The position numbers and the translations under genes were made by a program. This document shows, piece after piece, positions 30,538 to 39,622 of a stretch of 45,469 bases of DNA. The stretch covers positions 1-45,469 of the forward strand of contig PFJX01000098.1 in NCBI GenBank assembly GCA_002784045.1. Reading direction: 5' to 3'. Position 1 is the stretch's first letter. Each line of letters starts with the position of its first letter. Below the pieces are notes generated by a model. It was not told where the DNA came from. It saw nothing but the letters and a program-made list of their open reading frames with translations, and searched no databases. The stretch is from Hydrogenophilales bacterium CG_4_10_14_3_um_filter_63_21. GTDB lineage: Bacteria > Pseudomonadota > Gammaproteobacteria > Burkholderiales > Thiobacillaceae.

Positions 30538-32075
30538 TGAATCTGCTGCTTGAGCCGCTGTTTCGCGTTCGCCTGCAAGAGCAGACGATCCGCGCCAGCC
30601 TGCCGGAACTCCTGGCCATGCTGGGCGAGGACCGGGTAGACAGCCTGCCCGGCCTGCAACGCCACCAGGAGGACGCCTTCCACATCTTTCTCTGCTACCT
30701 GGCCGGGGCAGTGCTGGACCGGCAAGGCCGCGCCGAACCGAAGCAACCCGCCGAATTCTGGCTCGAAGGCATCCGCGCCCTCACCCATGCGGAAGGCTGC
30801 GACAACGACGATGCCTGGACTCTGGTGGTGGACGACCCGACCCGGCCCGCCTTCCTGCAAGCACCCGCACCCAGCCGGGACTACAAACCCAAGGCCGCCA
30901 CGCCGGATGCACTGGATGTGTTACAGACGGCGAAGAACCATGACGTAAAAGCAGCCCGTGGCGACCGGAACGAAGCCGAAGCCTGGTGTTTCGCTTTGCT
31001 CACGCTGCAATCCCAGATTGGTTTCCTTGGCGCTGGCAACCAGGGTGTCGCCCGCATGAATGGGGGTTTCGGCAGCCGCCCTTGTGTCGCTTGGCAGCAG
31101 CATCGGCGCCCAGGAGCCCGCCTGTTGCGGGATATTCCCGTGCTTCTGTCCCACAGGAAAACGCTATTGGAAGAACCCTATCCCTATCTTGCTGATGGCA
31201 AGGTTCTGCTCTGGATACCCCCTTGGGATGGACAAACCAGCCTGTCGCTCGCAGCTCTCGATCCCTGCTTTCTGGAGATCGCCCGGCGTATTCGCCTGGT
31301 CGCCGCCGGCACCGGTTGCCAGGCTCTGGCGGCCACCGCGTCCGCCCCGCGCATTTCTGCCAAGCAGCAAAAAGGCAACTTGGGCGATCCCTGGATACCT
31401 ATCAACACCAAGACCGGTGGCGCGCTCACGGTACCGGCCACGGGCTTCACCCCCGACCTGCTGCGTAACTTGCTTTTCAGCGACGGTGGCTTTACCCCGG
31501 CGGCCATGCAGGAAGCGCCGAAGGGCCAGGGCGCCGGCTGGTTTTCCGCCGCCGTGCTGGTGCGCGGCCAGGGCACCACGGACGGCTTTCACGAAGCGGC
31601 TATCCGGGTACCGGAAAAAATCCGTCCGGTGCTGTTCGGCAAAGGACCAACTCGGGATCGGCTGGCCGGCTTGTCGAAAAAGGGTCTGGAGACCGCTTCG
31701 ACCATTCAATACAAGGCGCTCCGTCCAGCACTGTTTGCCCTGATGGAAGGCGGTCCCGATGCCATCCATCCGGACAAGACCGAAATCAGTAATTGGGTGG
31801 ATAAAGCCGCCGGGGCTTACAGCCGGGATTGGAATCCCCTCTACTTCGACTGGCTCTGGGACACCCTGGACCAGCCCGACGATTCTGCCGCCTTGAAACC
31901 CTGGTTCGACCAACTGCGCCACCTGGCGGAAGCCACCCTGGAACAGGCATTCGAGCGGGTGCCTGTGCGCAGCGGTCGCAACTACCGGGGGAAAACCCGT
32001 GCACGGGGCATGTTCTACGGCTCCCTGCACAAACACTTCAAAGACTACATGGAGGCAAATCATGAACACGCCTGA
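30537..32075 (+). CDS. cas8e: Cascade large subunit Cas8e (Cse1/CasA)
   Basis: The 512-residue protein is the type I-E large subunit that recognises the PAM, helps unwind target DNA and recruits Cas3. The N terminus is typical of the family (NLLLEPLFRVRLQEQT, then SLPELLAMLGED and LPGLQRHQEDAFHIFLCYL). Other recognisable parts are PAFLQAPAPS, the 'ARMNGGFGSRPCVAW' loop and WIPPWDG. Length is close to E. coli CasA (502). It begins on the A of the cas3 stop (TAATG) and its stop lies inside the start of cse2, so all three are translationally coupled. Confidence 0.93.
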   Translation: MNLLLEPLFRVRLQEQTIRASLPELLAMLGEDRVDSLPGLQRHQEDAFHIFLCYLAGAVLDRQGRAEPKQPAEFWLEGIRALTHAEGCDNDDAWTLVVDDPTRPAFLQAPAPSRDYKPKAATPDALDVLQTAKNHDVKAARGDRNEAEAWCFALLTLQSQIGFLGAGNQGVARMNGGFGSRPCVAWQQHRRPGARLLRDIPVLLSHRKTLLEEPYPYLADGKVLLWIPPWDGQTSLSLAALDPCFLEIARRIRLVAAGTGCQALAATASAPRISAKQQKGNLGDPWIPINTKTGGALTVPATGFTPDLLRNLLFSDGGFTPAAMQEAPKGQGAGWFSAAVLVRGQGTTDGFHEAAIRVPEKIRPVLFGKGPTRDRLAGLSKKGLETASTIQYKALRPALFALMEGGPDAIHPDKTEISNWVDKAAGAYSRDWNPLYFDWLWDTLDQPDDSAALKPWFDQLRHLAEATLEQAFERVPVRSGRNYRGKTRARGMFYGSLHKHFKDYMEANHEHA

Positions 32076-32562
32076 ATCCCGCTGGCCCTCGGCCCAGGTG
32101 CCCGCCCTGGCGCGCGCGCTGGCTGACCCGCACTTTTCCAACGGCGAGCGGGCCGCCTTGAAACGCATGGGGCTGGAAGGCCCCGCGCCCCTGGCCCTGC
32201 ACCGCTTCATCCTGCGCCAGGTAGAGGAAACTTGGCAGGGCGAACACTGGACGCCGCGCTGGCGCGCCCTCATCTGCGCCCTGGCCATCCAGCGGGACGG
32301 CGGTTTCGACCCCTCTCGCCCCTGGGGCCAGGCCCTGGCCGAGGCCCGCTTCGCCGAAAGCCGGCTGGAACGGCTGCTGGCCGCGCAGGGCGACACCCAA
32401 CTCACCCTGGCTTTGCGCGCCGCCCGTCAACTGGCGGCCAAGGGCATCGCCTGCGACTGGCGGCAACTGGCCGATCTGATTTTTTCCAGCGACCCCGAAA
32501 TCCGCGAACGCATCAACACCCGTATTGCCCGCGACTATTACTGCAACCTCAAAAAGGATTGA
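32062..32562 (+). CDS. cse2: Cascade small subunit Cse2 (CasB, Cas11e)
   Basis: The 166-residue helical protein forms the belly dimer of type I-E Cascade. Visible family features are the N-terminal ALARALADPHFSNGERAALKRM, the basic tract WRALICALAIQRDGG, and the C-terminal DWRQLADLIFSSDPEIRERINTRIARDYY. The ATG at 32062 follows GGAGG by 7 nt and lies inside the end of cas8e (14-nt overlap). Length matches CasB (160). Confidence 0.92.
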   Translation: MNTPESRWPSAQVPALARALADPHFSNGERAALKRMGLEGPAPLALHRFILRQVEETWQGEHWTPRWRALICALAIQRDGGFDPSRPWGQALAEARFAESRLERLLAAQGDTQLTLALRAARQLAAKGIACDWRQLADLIFSSDPEIRERINTRIARDYYCNLKKD

Positions 32563-32566
32563 CGCC

Positions 32567-33721
32567 ATGTTCCTGCAAATCCACACCCTGACCTCCTTTG
32601 CCGCCGCCCTACTCAACCGCGACGACGCCGGCCTCGCCAAACGCATCCCCTTCGGAAACGCCGAACGCATGCGGGTCTCCTCCCAATGCCTCAAGAAGCA
32701 TTGGCGCGATGATTTCCACCGCAACCTCGATTTGCCCGGCGGCATCCGCTCACGCATGTTTTTCGAGCGGGAAATTCTGAGCCGGGTGCTGGAAGCCGGC
32801 GTCGCTGAGGAAACTGCCCGCAAACTGACCGAAGCCTTGCTCAAACGCCTGGTCCAGGGCGGGCAGGACAAGAAAAACCCTTTGCGCTTGAATCAACCGG
32901 TGCTGTTCGGCAAGCCGGAAGCGGATTACCTGGTACGACTCATCACCGAATGCGCCGCCAGCGATGCCGATCCGGTGCAACGCCTCGGCGAGCGGCTACA
33001 TGCGGAACATGGCAACCTGAAAGCCATGTGGAAAGCCGCCGGGGTGAACCTGGTCTCCGGTGTGGAGGGAGCCATGTTCGGCCGCTTCGTCACCTCCGAC
33101 ATCCTGGCCCGCACCGATGCCGCCGTGCATGTCGCCCATGCCTTCACCGTCCACCCGCTATCGACGGAAGTGGATTACTTCACCGTAGTCGACGACCTCA
33201 AAGAAGCGGACGAAGATGCCGGCGCCGCTCACGCCGGCGACATGGAACTCGGCGCCGGACTGTTCTACGGCTATGTGGTGGTCGACGTGCCTTTGCTGGT
33301 CTCCAACCTGTGCGGCTGCGATCCGGCGAAATGGCAGGAACAGCCGCTGGAAGCCTTGCGGGATGCCCGCGATGTGCTGGAACGCTTGGTGCAAGCCATC
33401 GCCACGGTCAGCCCTGGCGCCAAGCTGGGCGCCACCGCCCCCTACGCCCGCGCCGAACTGGTGCTGCTGGAATCCGGCACTGCCCAACCCCGCACCCTGG
33501 CCAATGCCTATCTTCAAGCGCTGAAGCCCAAGGGCAATCCGCTGCAACAGGCGGTGGACGCACTGGGCCAGCATCTCGACGCCCTGGATGCGATGTACGG
33601 CCGCGACGAACAGCGTTTCGTCGCCTCCACCCAGGACACCGCCAGCCTCAAGGACATTCCCCGCGCACCGATGAAAAACAGCGTCCAGGCCGCGCTGGAT
33701 GGGTTGTTCGGAGCCGGCTGA
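32567..33721 (+). CDS. cas7e: Cascade backbone subunit Cas7e (Cse4/CasC)
   Basis: The 384-residue RAMP protein polymerises (six copies in E. coli) along the crRNA spacer. The N terminus is diagnostic: FLQIHTLTSFAAALLNRDD, then IPFGNAERMRVSSQCLKKHWR. Further motifs are GVEGAMFGRFVTSD, DAAVHVAHAFTVHPLSTEVDYFTVVDDL and GAGLFYGYVVVDVPLLV. The ATG at 32567 is 4 bp after the cse2 stop with AAGGA upstream. It is about 20 residues longer than E. coli CasC. Confidence 0.95.
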   Translation: MFLQIHTLTSFAAALLNRDDAGLAKRIPFGNAERMRVSSQCLKKHWRDDFHRNLDLPGGIRSRMFFEREILSRVLEAGVAEETARKLTEALLKRLVQGGQDKKNPLRLNQPVLFGKPEADYLVRLITECAASDADPVQRLGERLHAEHGNLKAMWKAAGVNLVSGVEGAMFGRFVTSDILARTDAAVHVAHAFTVHPLSTEVDYFTVVDDLKEADEDAGAAHAGDMELGAGLFYGYVVVDVPLLVSNLCGCDPAKWQEQPLEALRDARDVLERLVQAIATVSPGAKLGATAPYARAELVLLESGTAQPRTLANAYLQALKPKGNPLQQAVDALGQHLDALDAMYGRDEQRFVASTQDTASLKDIPRAPMKNSVQAALDGLFGAG

Positions 33722-34452
33722 TGGACGCCCTGATCCTGCGTTTCGACGCACCGCTGATGAGCTTCGGCGGCGTCATGGTGGACCAGCACAATGTCACCGA
33801 CCGCTTTCCCGGGCTTTCCCTGTTCGCGGGCCTCCTCGCCAATGCGCTGGGCTGGCAGCACCGCGACTTTGATCGCATTGGCCGCCTGCAAGAGCGCCTG
33901 TTGCTGGCCTCCCGCTGGGACATCCCCGGCGAGGCCATCATCGACTACCACACGGTGGACCTGGGGCAGCCGAAGATGCGCGAAAAGGGCTGGACCACCC
34001 GGGGCGAACCGGAACACCGCGACGGTGGGGATGCCAAATTCGGCACCCATCAGCGCTATCGCCACTACTGGGCCAATGGCGTGCTGACTGCCGCCCTGGC
34101 GCTCCACCATGCCGACGAAACCCCGACGCTGGATGAACTGCAAGCCGCCCTGCGCCGGCCCGCCCGGCCCTTGTTCATTGGCCGCAAGACCTGCCTGCCC
34201 AGCGCGCCCATTCTGATCGGCCGGCAAACTGGCTCCGACCTGTTGGCCATCCTGCAAGCCGTGCCTCGTGCCCTCTGCCCGCAGCGCCCGGACACGAAAC
34301 CTATGCCGGCCCGCTGGCCCGCCGACCTGGGCCAGGCGCAGGAAGCGCAACTCCACCCCGTTTATGACCAGCGCGACTGGAAAAACCAGTGGCACGCCGG
34401 CAGCCGCCAGGTTGCCGAAGGCCCGCTCCAGGAGATGCCGCCATGTACATGA
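33721..34452 (+). CDS. cas5e: Cascade subunit Cas5e (CasD)
   Basis: The 243-residue RAMP protein caps the 5' handle of the crRNA. The start ALILRFDAPLMSFGGVMVDQ, followed by TDRFPGLSLFAGLLANALGW, is characteristic; FIGRKTCLPSAPIL is the conserved mid-protein segment. It begins on the A of the cas7e stop (TGATG). Upstream the same frame is open across cas7e, but those residues have no family match. Its last 10 nt overlap cas6e. Confidence 0.94.
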   Translation: MDALILRFDAPLMSFGGVMVDQHNVTDRFPGLSLFAGLLANALGWQHRDFDRIGRLQERLLLASRWDIPGEAIIDYHTVDLGQPKMREKGWTTRGEPEHRDGGDAKFGTHQRYRHYWANGVLTAALALHHADETPTLDELQAALRRPARPLFIGRKTCLPSAPILIGRQTGSDLLAILQAVPRALCPQRPDTKPMPARWPADLGQAQEAQLHPVYDQRDWKNQWHAGSRQVAEGPLQEMPPCT

Positions 34453-35180
34453 TCGACCTGCCCCTGGATGCCGCCGCCCTGACCCGCTTCGCCTGGCGCC
34501 AGGGCCATGCCGGCGGGCGTAATCCGAGTGACGAGGATTTCGGCTATGCCGCCCACGCCTGGCTCGCCGCCACCCTGGGCGAACAGGCGCCTCGCCCCTT
34601 TAGGCTCATGGAAACCCGCGCCGGCCTGCGTCTCCTGGGCTATGCCGCGGCCGACGCGGACACGCTGGCGCAACACGCACGCGAGTTCGCCTTGCCGGAC
34701 GCCCTCGCGGTGTGCGACTGGGGCACCGCCGCCGGCAAGGCCATGCCCGCCACCTGGGCCGCCGGTCGGCGCCTGGGCTTCGAGGTACGCGCCTGTCCCA
34801 TCCTGCGCGGCGAACGAGAGCGGGATGCTTACCTGGTGGAAGTGGATCAAGCCAAAGCCCAAGTCCGCGAGCCGGCCAGCCGCACCCAGGTCTACGCCCA
34901 CTGGCTGCAACGCCAGCTTAAACGAGAGGGCGCCGCTCAGGCCGTCGCGGAAACCCTCAACCTCGTCGGCTTTCGCCGGGTGCGGGCGCTACGTCAATCC
35001 CGCACTGGGCAGGGCCAGCGGCGACAAGGGATGGAGCGGCCGGATGCCCTGATGGCCGGTGAGTTGCTCATCAGCGACCCGGACGCCTTTGCCCGCCTGC
35101 TGGCCCGTGGCATCGGCCGGCATCGCGCCTTCGGCTTCGGCATGTTGCTGCTGCGCCCACCGGGCAGAGGAGCGGCCTGA
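34443..35180 (+). CDS. cas6e: crRNA endoribonuclease Cas6e (CasE, Cse3)
   Basis: The 245-residue nuclease cuts the repeat hairpin to release crRNAs with an 8-nt 5' handle. Seen: RAMP folds, the N-terminal FAWRQGHAGG with His22 in a position like the catalytic His26 of other Cas6e proteins, the late LNLVGFRRVRALRQ and the C-terminal glycine-rich loop GIGRHRAFGFGMLLLRP. It is about 45 residues longer than E. coli CasE (199), the extra length falling in the middle. The ATG at 34443 is inside cas5e; Met3 is an alternative. The stop is 1 bp before cas1. Confidence 0.93.
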   Translation: MYMIDLPLDAAALTRFAWRQGHAGGRNPSDEDFGYAAHAWLAATLGEQAPRPFRLMETRAGLRLLGYAAADADTLAQHAREFALPDALAVCDWGTAAGKAMPATWAAGRRLGFEVRACPILRGERERDAYLVEVDQAKAQVREPASRTQVYAHWLQRQLKREGAAQAVAETLNLVGFRRVRALRQSRTGQGQRRQGMERPDALMAGELLISDPDAFARLLARGIGRHRAFGFGMLLLRPPGRGAA

Positions 35181-35181
35181 C

Positions 35182-36081
35182 ATGGCGGGCCTGCTCGTCG
35201 GCCGCCTGGGCCTGGCCGAGGCGCGCATTCCCCATGGGGATCGCCACGGCCTCATTTGGCTCTCCCGTGGCCGCCTGTTCGTCGAGGACGGCACCCTGCG
35301 TTTCATATGCACCGAATCGGCGGAACTCGAAGCCGGCGATTACGCCATCCCCTACCAGAACGTTTCCCTGATCCTGCTCGGCCCCGGTTCCACCGTCAGC
35401 CACGATGTCCTGCGCATCCTCGCCCGACACGGCACCCTGCTCGCCGCCGTGGGGGAGGGCGGCACCAAGTTCTACACCGCCCCGCCGATGGGCCAGGGCC
35501 ATAGCGAAGTGGCCCGCGCCCACGCCCGCCTGTGGGCGGACGAAAAAGTCCGGCTGGACACCGCGCGCCGGATGTATGCCTTCCGCTTCGGCACAATCCT
35601 GCCGCATCGGGACATCTCCGTGCTTCGGGGCATTGAAGGCGCCCGCATGAAGGAAACCTACCGCATCCAGGCCGACCGCTACCGCCTGCCCTGGGAAGGT
35701 CGCCGCTACGACCGTCACCAGCCGGAAGGCGCCGACATACCGAACCAGGCCATCAACCACGCCGCCACCTTCGTCGAATGCGCCGCCGACGTTGCCGTCG
35801 CCGCCGTGGGCGCGCTGCCGCCCCTGGGCTTCATCCATGAGGATTCGAGCAACGCCTTTACCCTGGACATCGCCGACCTTTACCGAGCTGAAGTCACCCT
35901 CCCGCTCGCTTTCCGGGTGGCGCGCCAAGCCTTGGACAATTCGGGTTTGAATCTGGAGCGGACGCTACGCCGGGAAGCGGCGATGGAATTCCGACGCGGC
36001 AAGCTCATCCCGAAAATGATCGACCGTATCAAGGAGTTGCTCGGTGTCCATGACGCTGGTGGTGACGCGCAACATCAGTAA
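35182..36081 (+). CDS. cas1: CRISPR integrase Cas1 (type I-E)
   Basis: The 299-residue metal-dependent integrase inserts new spacers at the leader end, in complex with Cas2. The active-site triad is present: Glu152 (GIEGARMKETY), His219 (FIHEDSSNAF) and Asp232 (DIADLYR). Each is offset by 11 from the E. coli residues Glu141, His208 and Asp221. Other landmarks are GPGSTVSHDVLRILARHG and the NQAINHAATF segment. The ATG at 35182 follows GAGGAG. The last 38 nt overlap cas2. Confidence 0.96.
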   Translation: MAGLLVGRLGLAEARIPHGDRHGLIWLSRGRLFVEDGTLRFICTESAELEAGDYAIPYQNVSLILLGPGSTVSHDVLRILARHGTLLAAVGEGGTKFYTAPPMGQGHSEVARAHARLWADEKVRLDTARRMYAFRFGTILPHRDISVLRGIEGARMKETYRIQADRYRLPWEGRRYDRHQPEGADIPNQAINHAATFVECAADVAVAAVGALPPLGFIHEDSSNAFTLDIADLYRAEVTLPLAFRVARQALDNSGLNLERTLRREAAMEFRRGKLIPKMIDRIKELLGVHDAGGDAQHQ

Positions 36082-36346
36082 CCGCGTGCGCGGCTTTCTC
36101 GCCTCGTCCCTGCTCGAACTGGCGCCAGGCGTGTACAGCGCGCCGCACATTTCCCCGGCGGTGCGGGAGCGCATCTGGGGGGTATTGGCGGATTGGTTCC
36201 TCCAGGAAAAGGACGCCTCGGTCGTGATGGTGTGGGCGGACAACGCCACGCCTTGTGGTCAATCCGTGCGCACCCTGGGCGTTCCGCCCATTGATGTCGT
36301 TTTGGTGGATGGCCTCCTGGCCACATTCCGCTCGCCAGCTCTTTAA
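36044..36346 (+). CDS. cas2: Cas2, type I-E (CasI-E ferredoxin-like)
   Basis: The 100-residue protein pairs with Cas1 in adaptation. Its start, SMTLVVTRNISNRVRG, lines up with the E. coli Cas2 N terminus SMLVVVTENVPPRLRG, which places the start at GTG 36044, 7 nt after AAGGAG; the ATG at 36050 would drop two conserved residues. APGVYSAPHISPAVRERIW and ASVVMVWADNATPCGQSVRTLG complete the I-E type of Cas2. The gene overlaps cas1 and ends only 34 bp before the first repeat. Confidence 0.95.
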   Translation: MSMTLVVTRNISNRVRGFLASSLLELAPGVYSAPHISPAVRERIWGVLADWFLQEKDASVVMVWADNATPCGQSVRTLGVPPIDVVLVDGLLATFRSPAL

Positions 36347-36380
36347 AAATACGAGATAGTTCAGGCGCTTACCTTCTAGA
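36347..36380 (+). promoter_or_regulatory. CRISPR leader (very short)
   Basis: Only 34 bp lie between the cas2 stop and repeat 1, mostly AT-rich (AAATACGAGATAG at its start). A 13-mer at 36359-36371 ending CTTA matches 6 of 9 fixed positions of the IHF consensus, which is weak. The functional leader may extend into cas2, or the array may be transcribed from the cas operon promoter. In other I-E systems integration uses an IHF-bent leader of 60 bp or more. Confidence 0.4.
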
Positions 36381-39300
36381 GCTTCCCCCGCCCACGCGGG
36401 GATCGACCAATCCTAGCCACTTTGGCTAACCCGGCGACAACGCTTCCCCCGCCCACGCGGGGATCGACCCCACTGGTGATGTCTATCTGCTCCAATCTAG
36501 AAGCTTCCCCCGCCCACGCGGGGATCGACCCCAAGAGGCTGGAAGGAGAGGCCGCATTAGAGCGCTTCCCCCGCCCACGCGGGGATCGACCCGCCCCGGC
36601 CCCGCCCGCACTCCGGCCCGCCGTGCTTCCCCCGCCCACGCGGGGATCGACCCCAGCCTGAAATCGTTGATAGAAAGCTCATGAAGCTTCCCCCGCCCAC
36701 GCGGGGATCGACCCTTTCGCGGCTTCCCATTCATCCCCGGCCCGGAGCTTCCCCCGCCCACGCGGGGATCGACCGGTCACTCGTGGCAATTTATGGATGG
36801 CACCGAGGCTTCCCCCGCCCACGCGGGGATCGACCCCTCAGGGAATGCTTTGCGTAACGCCTGCGCCTGCTTCCCCCGCCCACGCGGGGATCGACCCCTG
36901 TGACAGATCGAAAGCCTATCGAAAGCCTAGCTTCCCCCGCCCACGCGGGGATCGACCCGCATTGGGAAGTGATTACTTTTCATATGGTTAGCTTCCCCCG
37001 CCCACGCGGGGATCGACCTGAAGTTCATTATCCGCATCGCCGGCGGATTGTGCTTCCCCCGCCCACGCGGGGATCGACCTCAAGAGCGATCGCGTGCTGG
37101 CAATGATGTTGGGCTTCCCCCGCCCACGCGGGGATCGACCCTCATGGCAGGCTTCGATTGGATGGCACCTGACGCTTCCCCCGCCCACGCGGGGATCGAC
37201 CCTGGTCGGAGTTGTAGCAGGCGTGGTCGTGATCGCTTCCCCCGCCCACGCGGGGATCGACCCGCCAAGAGCTTATTGTCATCGCCCGCACTTGGGCTTC
37301 CCCCGCCCACGCGGGGATCGACCCAACGCTGCCGGACGTATGACGGTCATATTGATGCTTCCCCCGCCCACGCGGGGATCGACCCGGGGTTGATTCCTGG
37401 CGACCGGATCATCGAAAGCTTCCCCCGCCCACGCGGGGATCGACCTGGGTCTGCGTGCGCCCTCTTGACCGCCTCCCAGCTTCCCCCGCCCACGCGGGGA
37501 TCGACCGTGCGCCAGGATTGGATGCAAGGACGACTTGTGGCTTCCCCCGCCCACGCGGGGATCGACCCCTTATCGACTACGCGACTGTGGAACATATCAG
37601 GCTTCCCCCGCCCACGCGGGGATCGACCCTCTGGTTACTATCCAACACGAGTTCTTGAGCAGCTTCCCCCGCCCACGCGGGGATCGACCTCCTTCTTGGC
37701 CTTGGCTGCGCGGGAATCTTCTGCTTCCCCCGCCCACGCGGGGATCGACCTGGGTGGATATTCGTGAAATCTGTTCCTTTCGGGCTTCCCCCGCCCACGC
37801 GGGGATCGACCTGAAGTCGGCGACGGAAACGCCCGAGATTCTGCGCTTCCCCCGCCCACGCGGGGATCGACCCTCCGGGAATGTCCCCACCAGCAAAGGG
37901 CTTGGGCTTCCCCCGCCCACGCGGGGATCGACCGTTTTCGGGCCTGGAATCGACGACAGTCCAGAGGCTTCCCCCGCCCACGCGGGGATCGACCTCGAGC
38001 GCGACGAGGCGAAGATGAAGATGTTTGGCTTCCCCCGCCCACGCGGGGATCGACCCGAGGAAACCACAGCGGCCGGGATCGAGGCTCTGCTTCCCCCGCC
38101 CACGCGGGGACCGACCCGCACAAGTGCATCCCCACCCAATCTTGCCAGTGCTTCCCCCGCCCACGCGGGGATCGACCCGACGATGATATGGCCCACTGCG
38201 CGGCTCAACCGCTTCCCCCGCCCACGCGGGGATCGACCTGACCTTACCGCCATGGGGATGGGCACCGAGTCGCTTCCCCCGCCCACGCGGGGATCGACCC
38301 GCGGCCGTCTATCTGATCGTGGCAATGGTGACGCTTCCCCCGCCCACGCGGGGATCGACCAACGACAAGCCAGTATTCTTCGCCCGGCTGAATGCTTCCC
38401 CCGCCCACGCGGGGATCGACCCGTTTCGAGAGGGATACGGGTAGCGGTGACAATGCTTCCCCCGCCCACGCGGGGATCGACCCCTCGGACTCAAGCAGCG
38501 TGAACTCGCTGATGAGCTTCCCCCGCCCACGCGGGGATCGACCCGGGTATCCGGAACAGGGCTGATCCCTGGCGACGCTTCCCCCGCCCACGCGGGGATC
38601 GACCCATCGCCGGACTCCCATCGACTCAGACGTGGCTGCTTCCCCCGCCCACGCGGGGATCGACCCTCCACTATTGGAGCGCACTGAGATGGCCGAGCGC
38701 TTCCCCCGCCCACGCGGGGATCGACCATAAATAGCCGACCGCCAAAGCCACTTACCGCCGCTTCCCCCGCCCACGCGGGGATCGACCCTTTTTGGGCGGG
38801 TGATGGGCAGCGGGCCGACCGCTTCCCCCGCCCACGCGGGGATCGACCTATGTGTGCCGAGATGGCGCGCTTTCCCCCGCAGCTTCCCCCGCCCACGCGG
38901 GGATCGACCCTCGACTACCACCTACGCCACTCCTGCGCGCGGGCTTCCCCCGCCCACGCGGGGATCGACCCATCGTATGATCGCGGGTAGGGGACGTGCG
39001 CCCGCTTCCCCCGCCCACGCGGGGATCGACCTGCGGCGGAGTCGATGCCAGTAGCTCCGCCTGCGCTTCCCCCGCCCACGCGGGGATCGACCCTTGTCGT
39101 CGCCGAAGCGAGCCGGGTCCACTCCGCTTCCCCCGCCCACGCGGGGATCGACCCCCAGTGTCGCCCATTACCAGTTGGCCGGATACGCTTCCCCCGCCCA
39201 CGCGGGGATCGACCCGCCACACGCCAAGTCGCCTGTTCTGCGCAGCCGCTTCCCCCGCCCACGCGGGGATCGACCCTTCTTCGAGCGTGATCTTCTCGTA

Positions 39301-39580
39301 CCGGCCCCGCTTCCCCCGCCCACGCGGGGATCGACCTGCCCTAGATTCGTCTGAATTGGCCGCGCTGGTGCTTCCCCCGCCCACGCGGGGATCGACCCGA
39401 GCCATCGAAGCGGAAAAGTCCGCCCGGATGGCTTCCCCCGCCCACGCGGGGATCGACCGCTGTCAGCCGCATGGCCATGGGAGGCATCGGCGCTTCCCCC
39501 GCCCACGCGGGGATCGACCCGATCCAGAGCGTCTTGTGCGCCATTTACAGCAGCTTCCCCCGCCCACGCGGGGATCGACC
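36381..39580 (+). CRISPR. Type I-E CRISPR array, 53 repeats and 52 spacers
   Basis: A 28-bp repeat starting GCTTCCCC and ending GATCGACC recurs every 61 bp exactly from 36381 to 39553, giving 33-bp spacers. The inner stem is CCCCGC-CCAC-GCGGGG, and the last 8 nt, GATCGACC, would be the crRNA 5' handle, analogous to ATAAACCG in E. coli. Orientation follows cas2, so the leader is on the left and the newest spacers should be near 36409. All repeats look identical except repeat 29 (38089-38116), where position 38111 is C instead of T. The last repeat is not degenerate. The first spacer base is C in 34, T in 11, G in 4 and A in 3. Long open frames on both strands here are artefacts of stop-free repeats. 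Confidence 0.98.
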
Positions 39581-39622
39581 ACTGAGATGCCACCAGGTAT
39601 GGCAACCGCGCGACGGGCTCGC

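Noticed and set aside
32950-33720. Upstream extension of cas5e
   Set aside because: It is an out-of-frame reading of cas7e; Cas5e homology begins at 33721.
27946-39580. A second effector or accessory gene inside the CRISPR locus
   Set aside because: The eight genes are the standard I-E set with overlapping ends; there is no room for another gene.
36422-39590. Many proline- or glycine-rich open frames on both strands with periodic motifs such as FPRPRGDRP and SIPAWAGEA
   Set aside because: They are translations of the stop-free CRISPR repeat in rotating frames, because the period of 61 is not a multiple of three.
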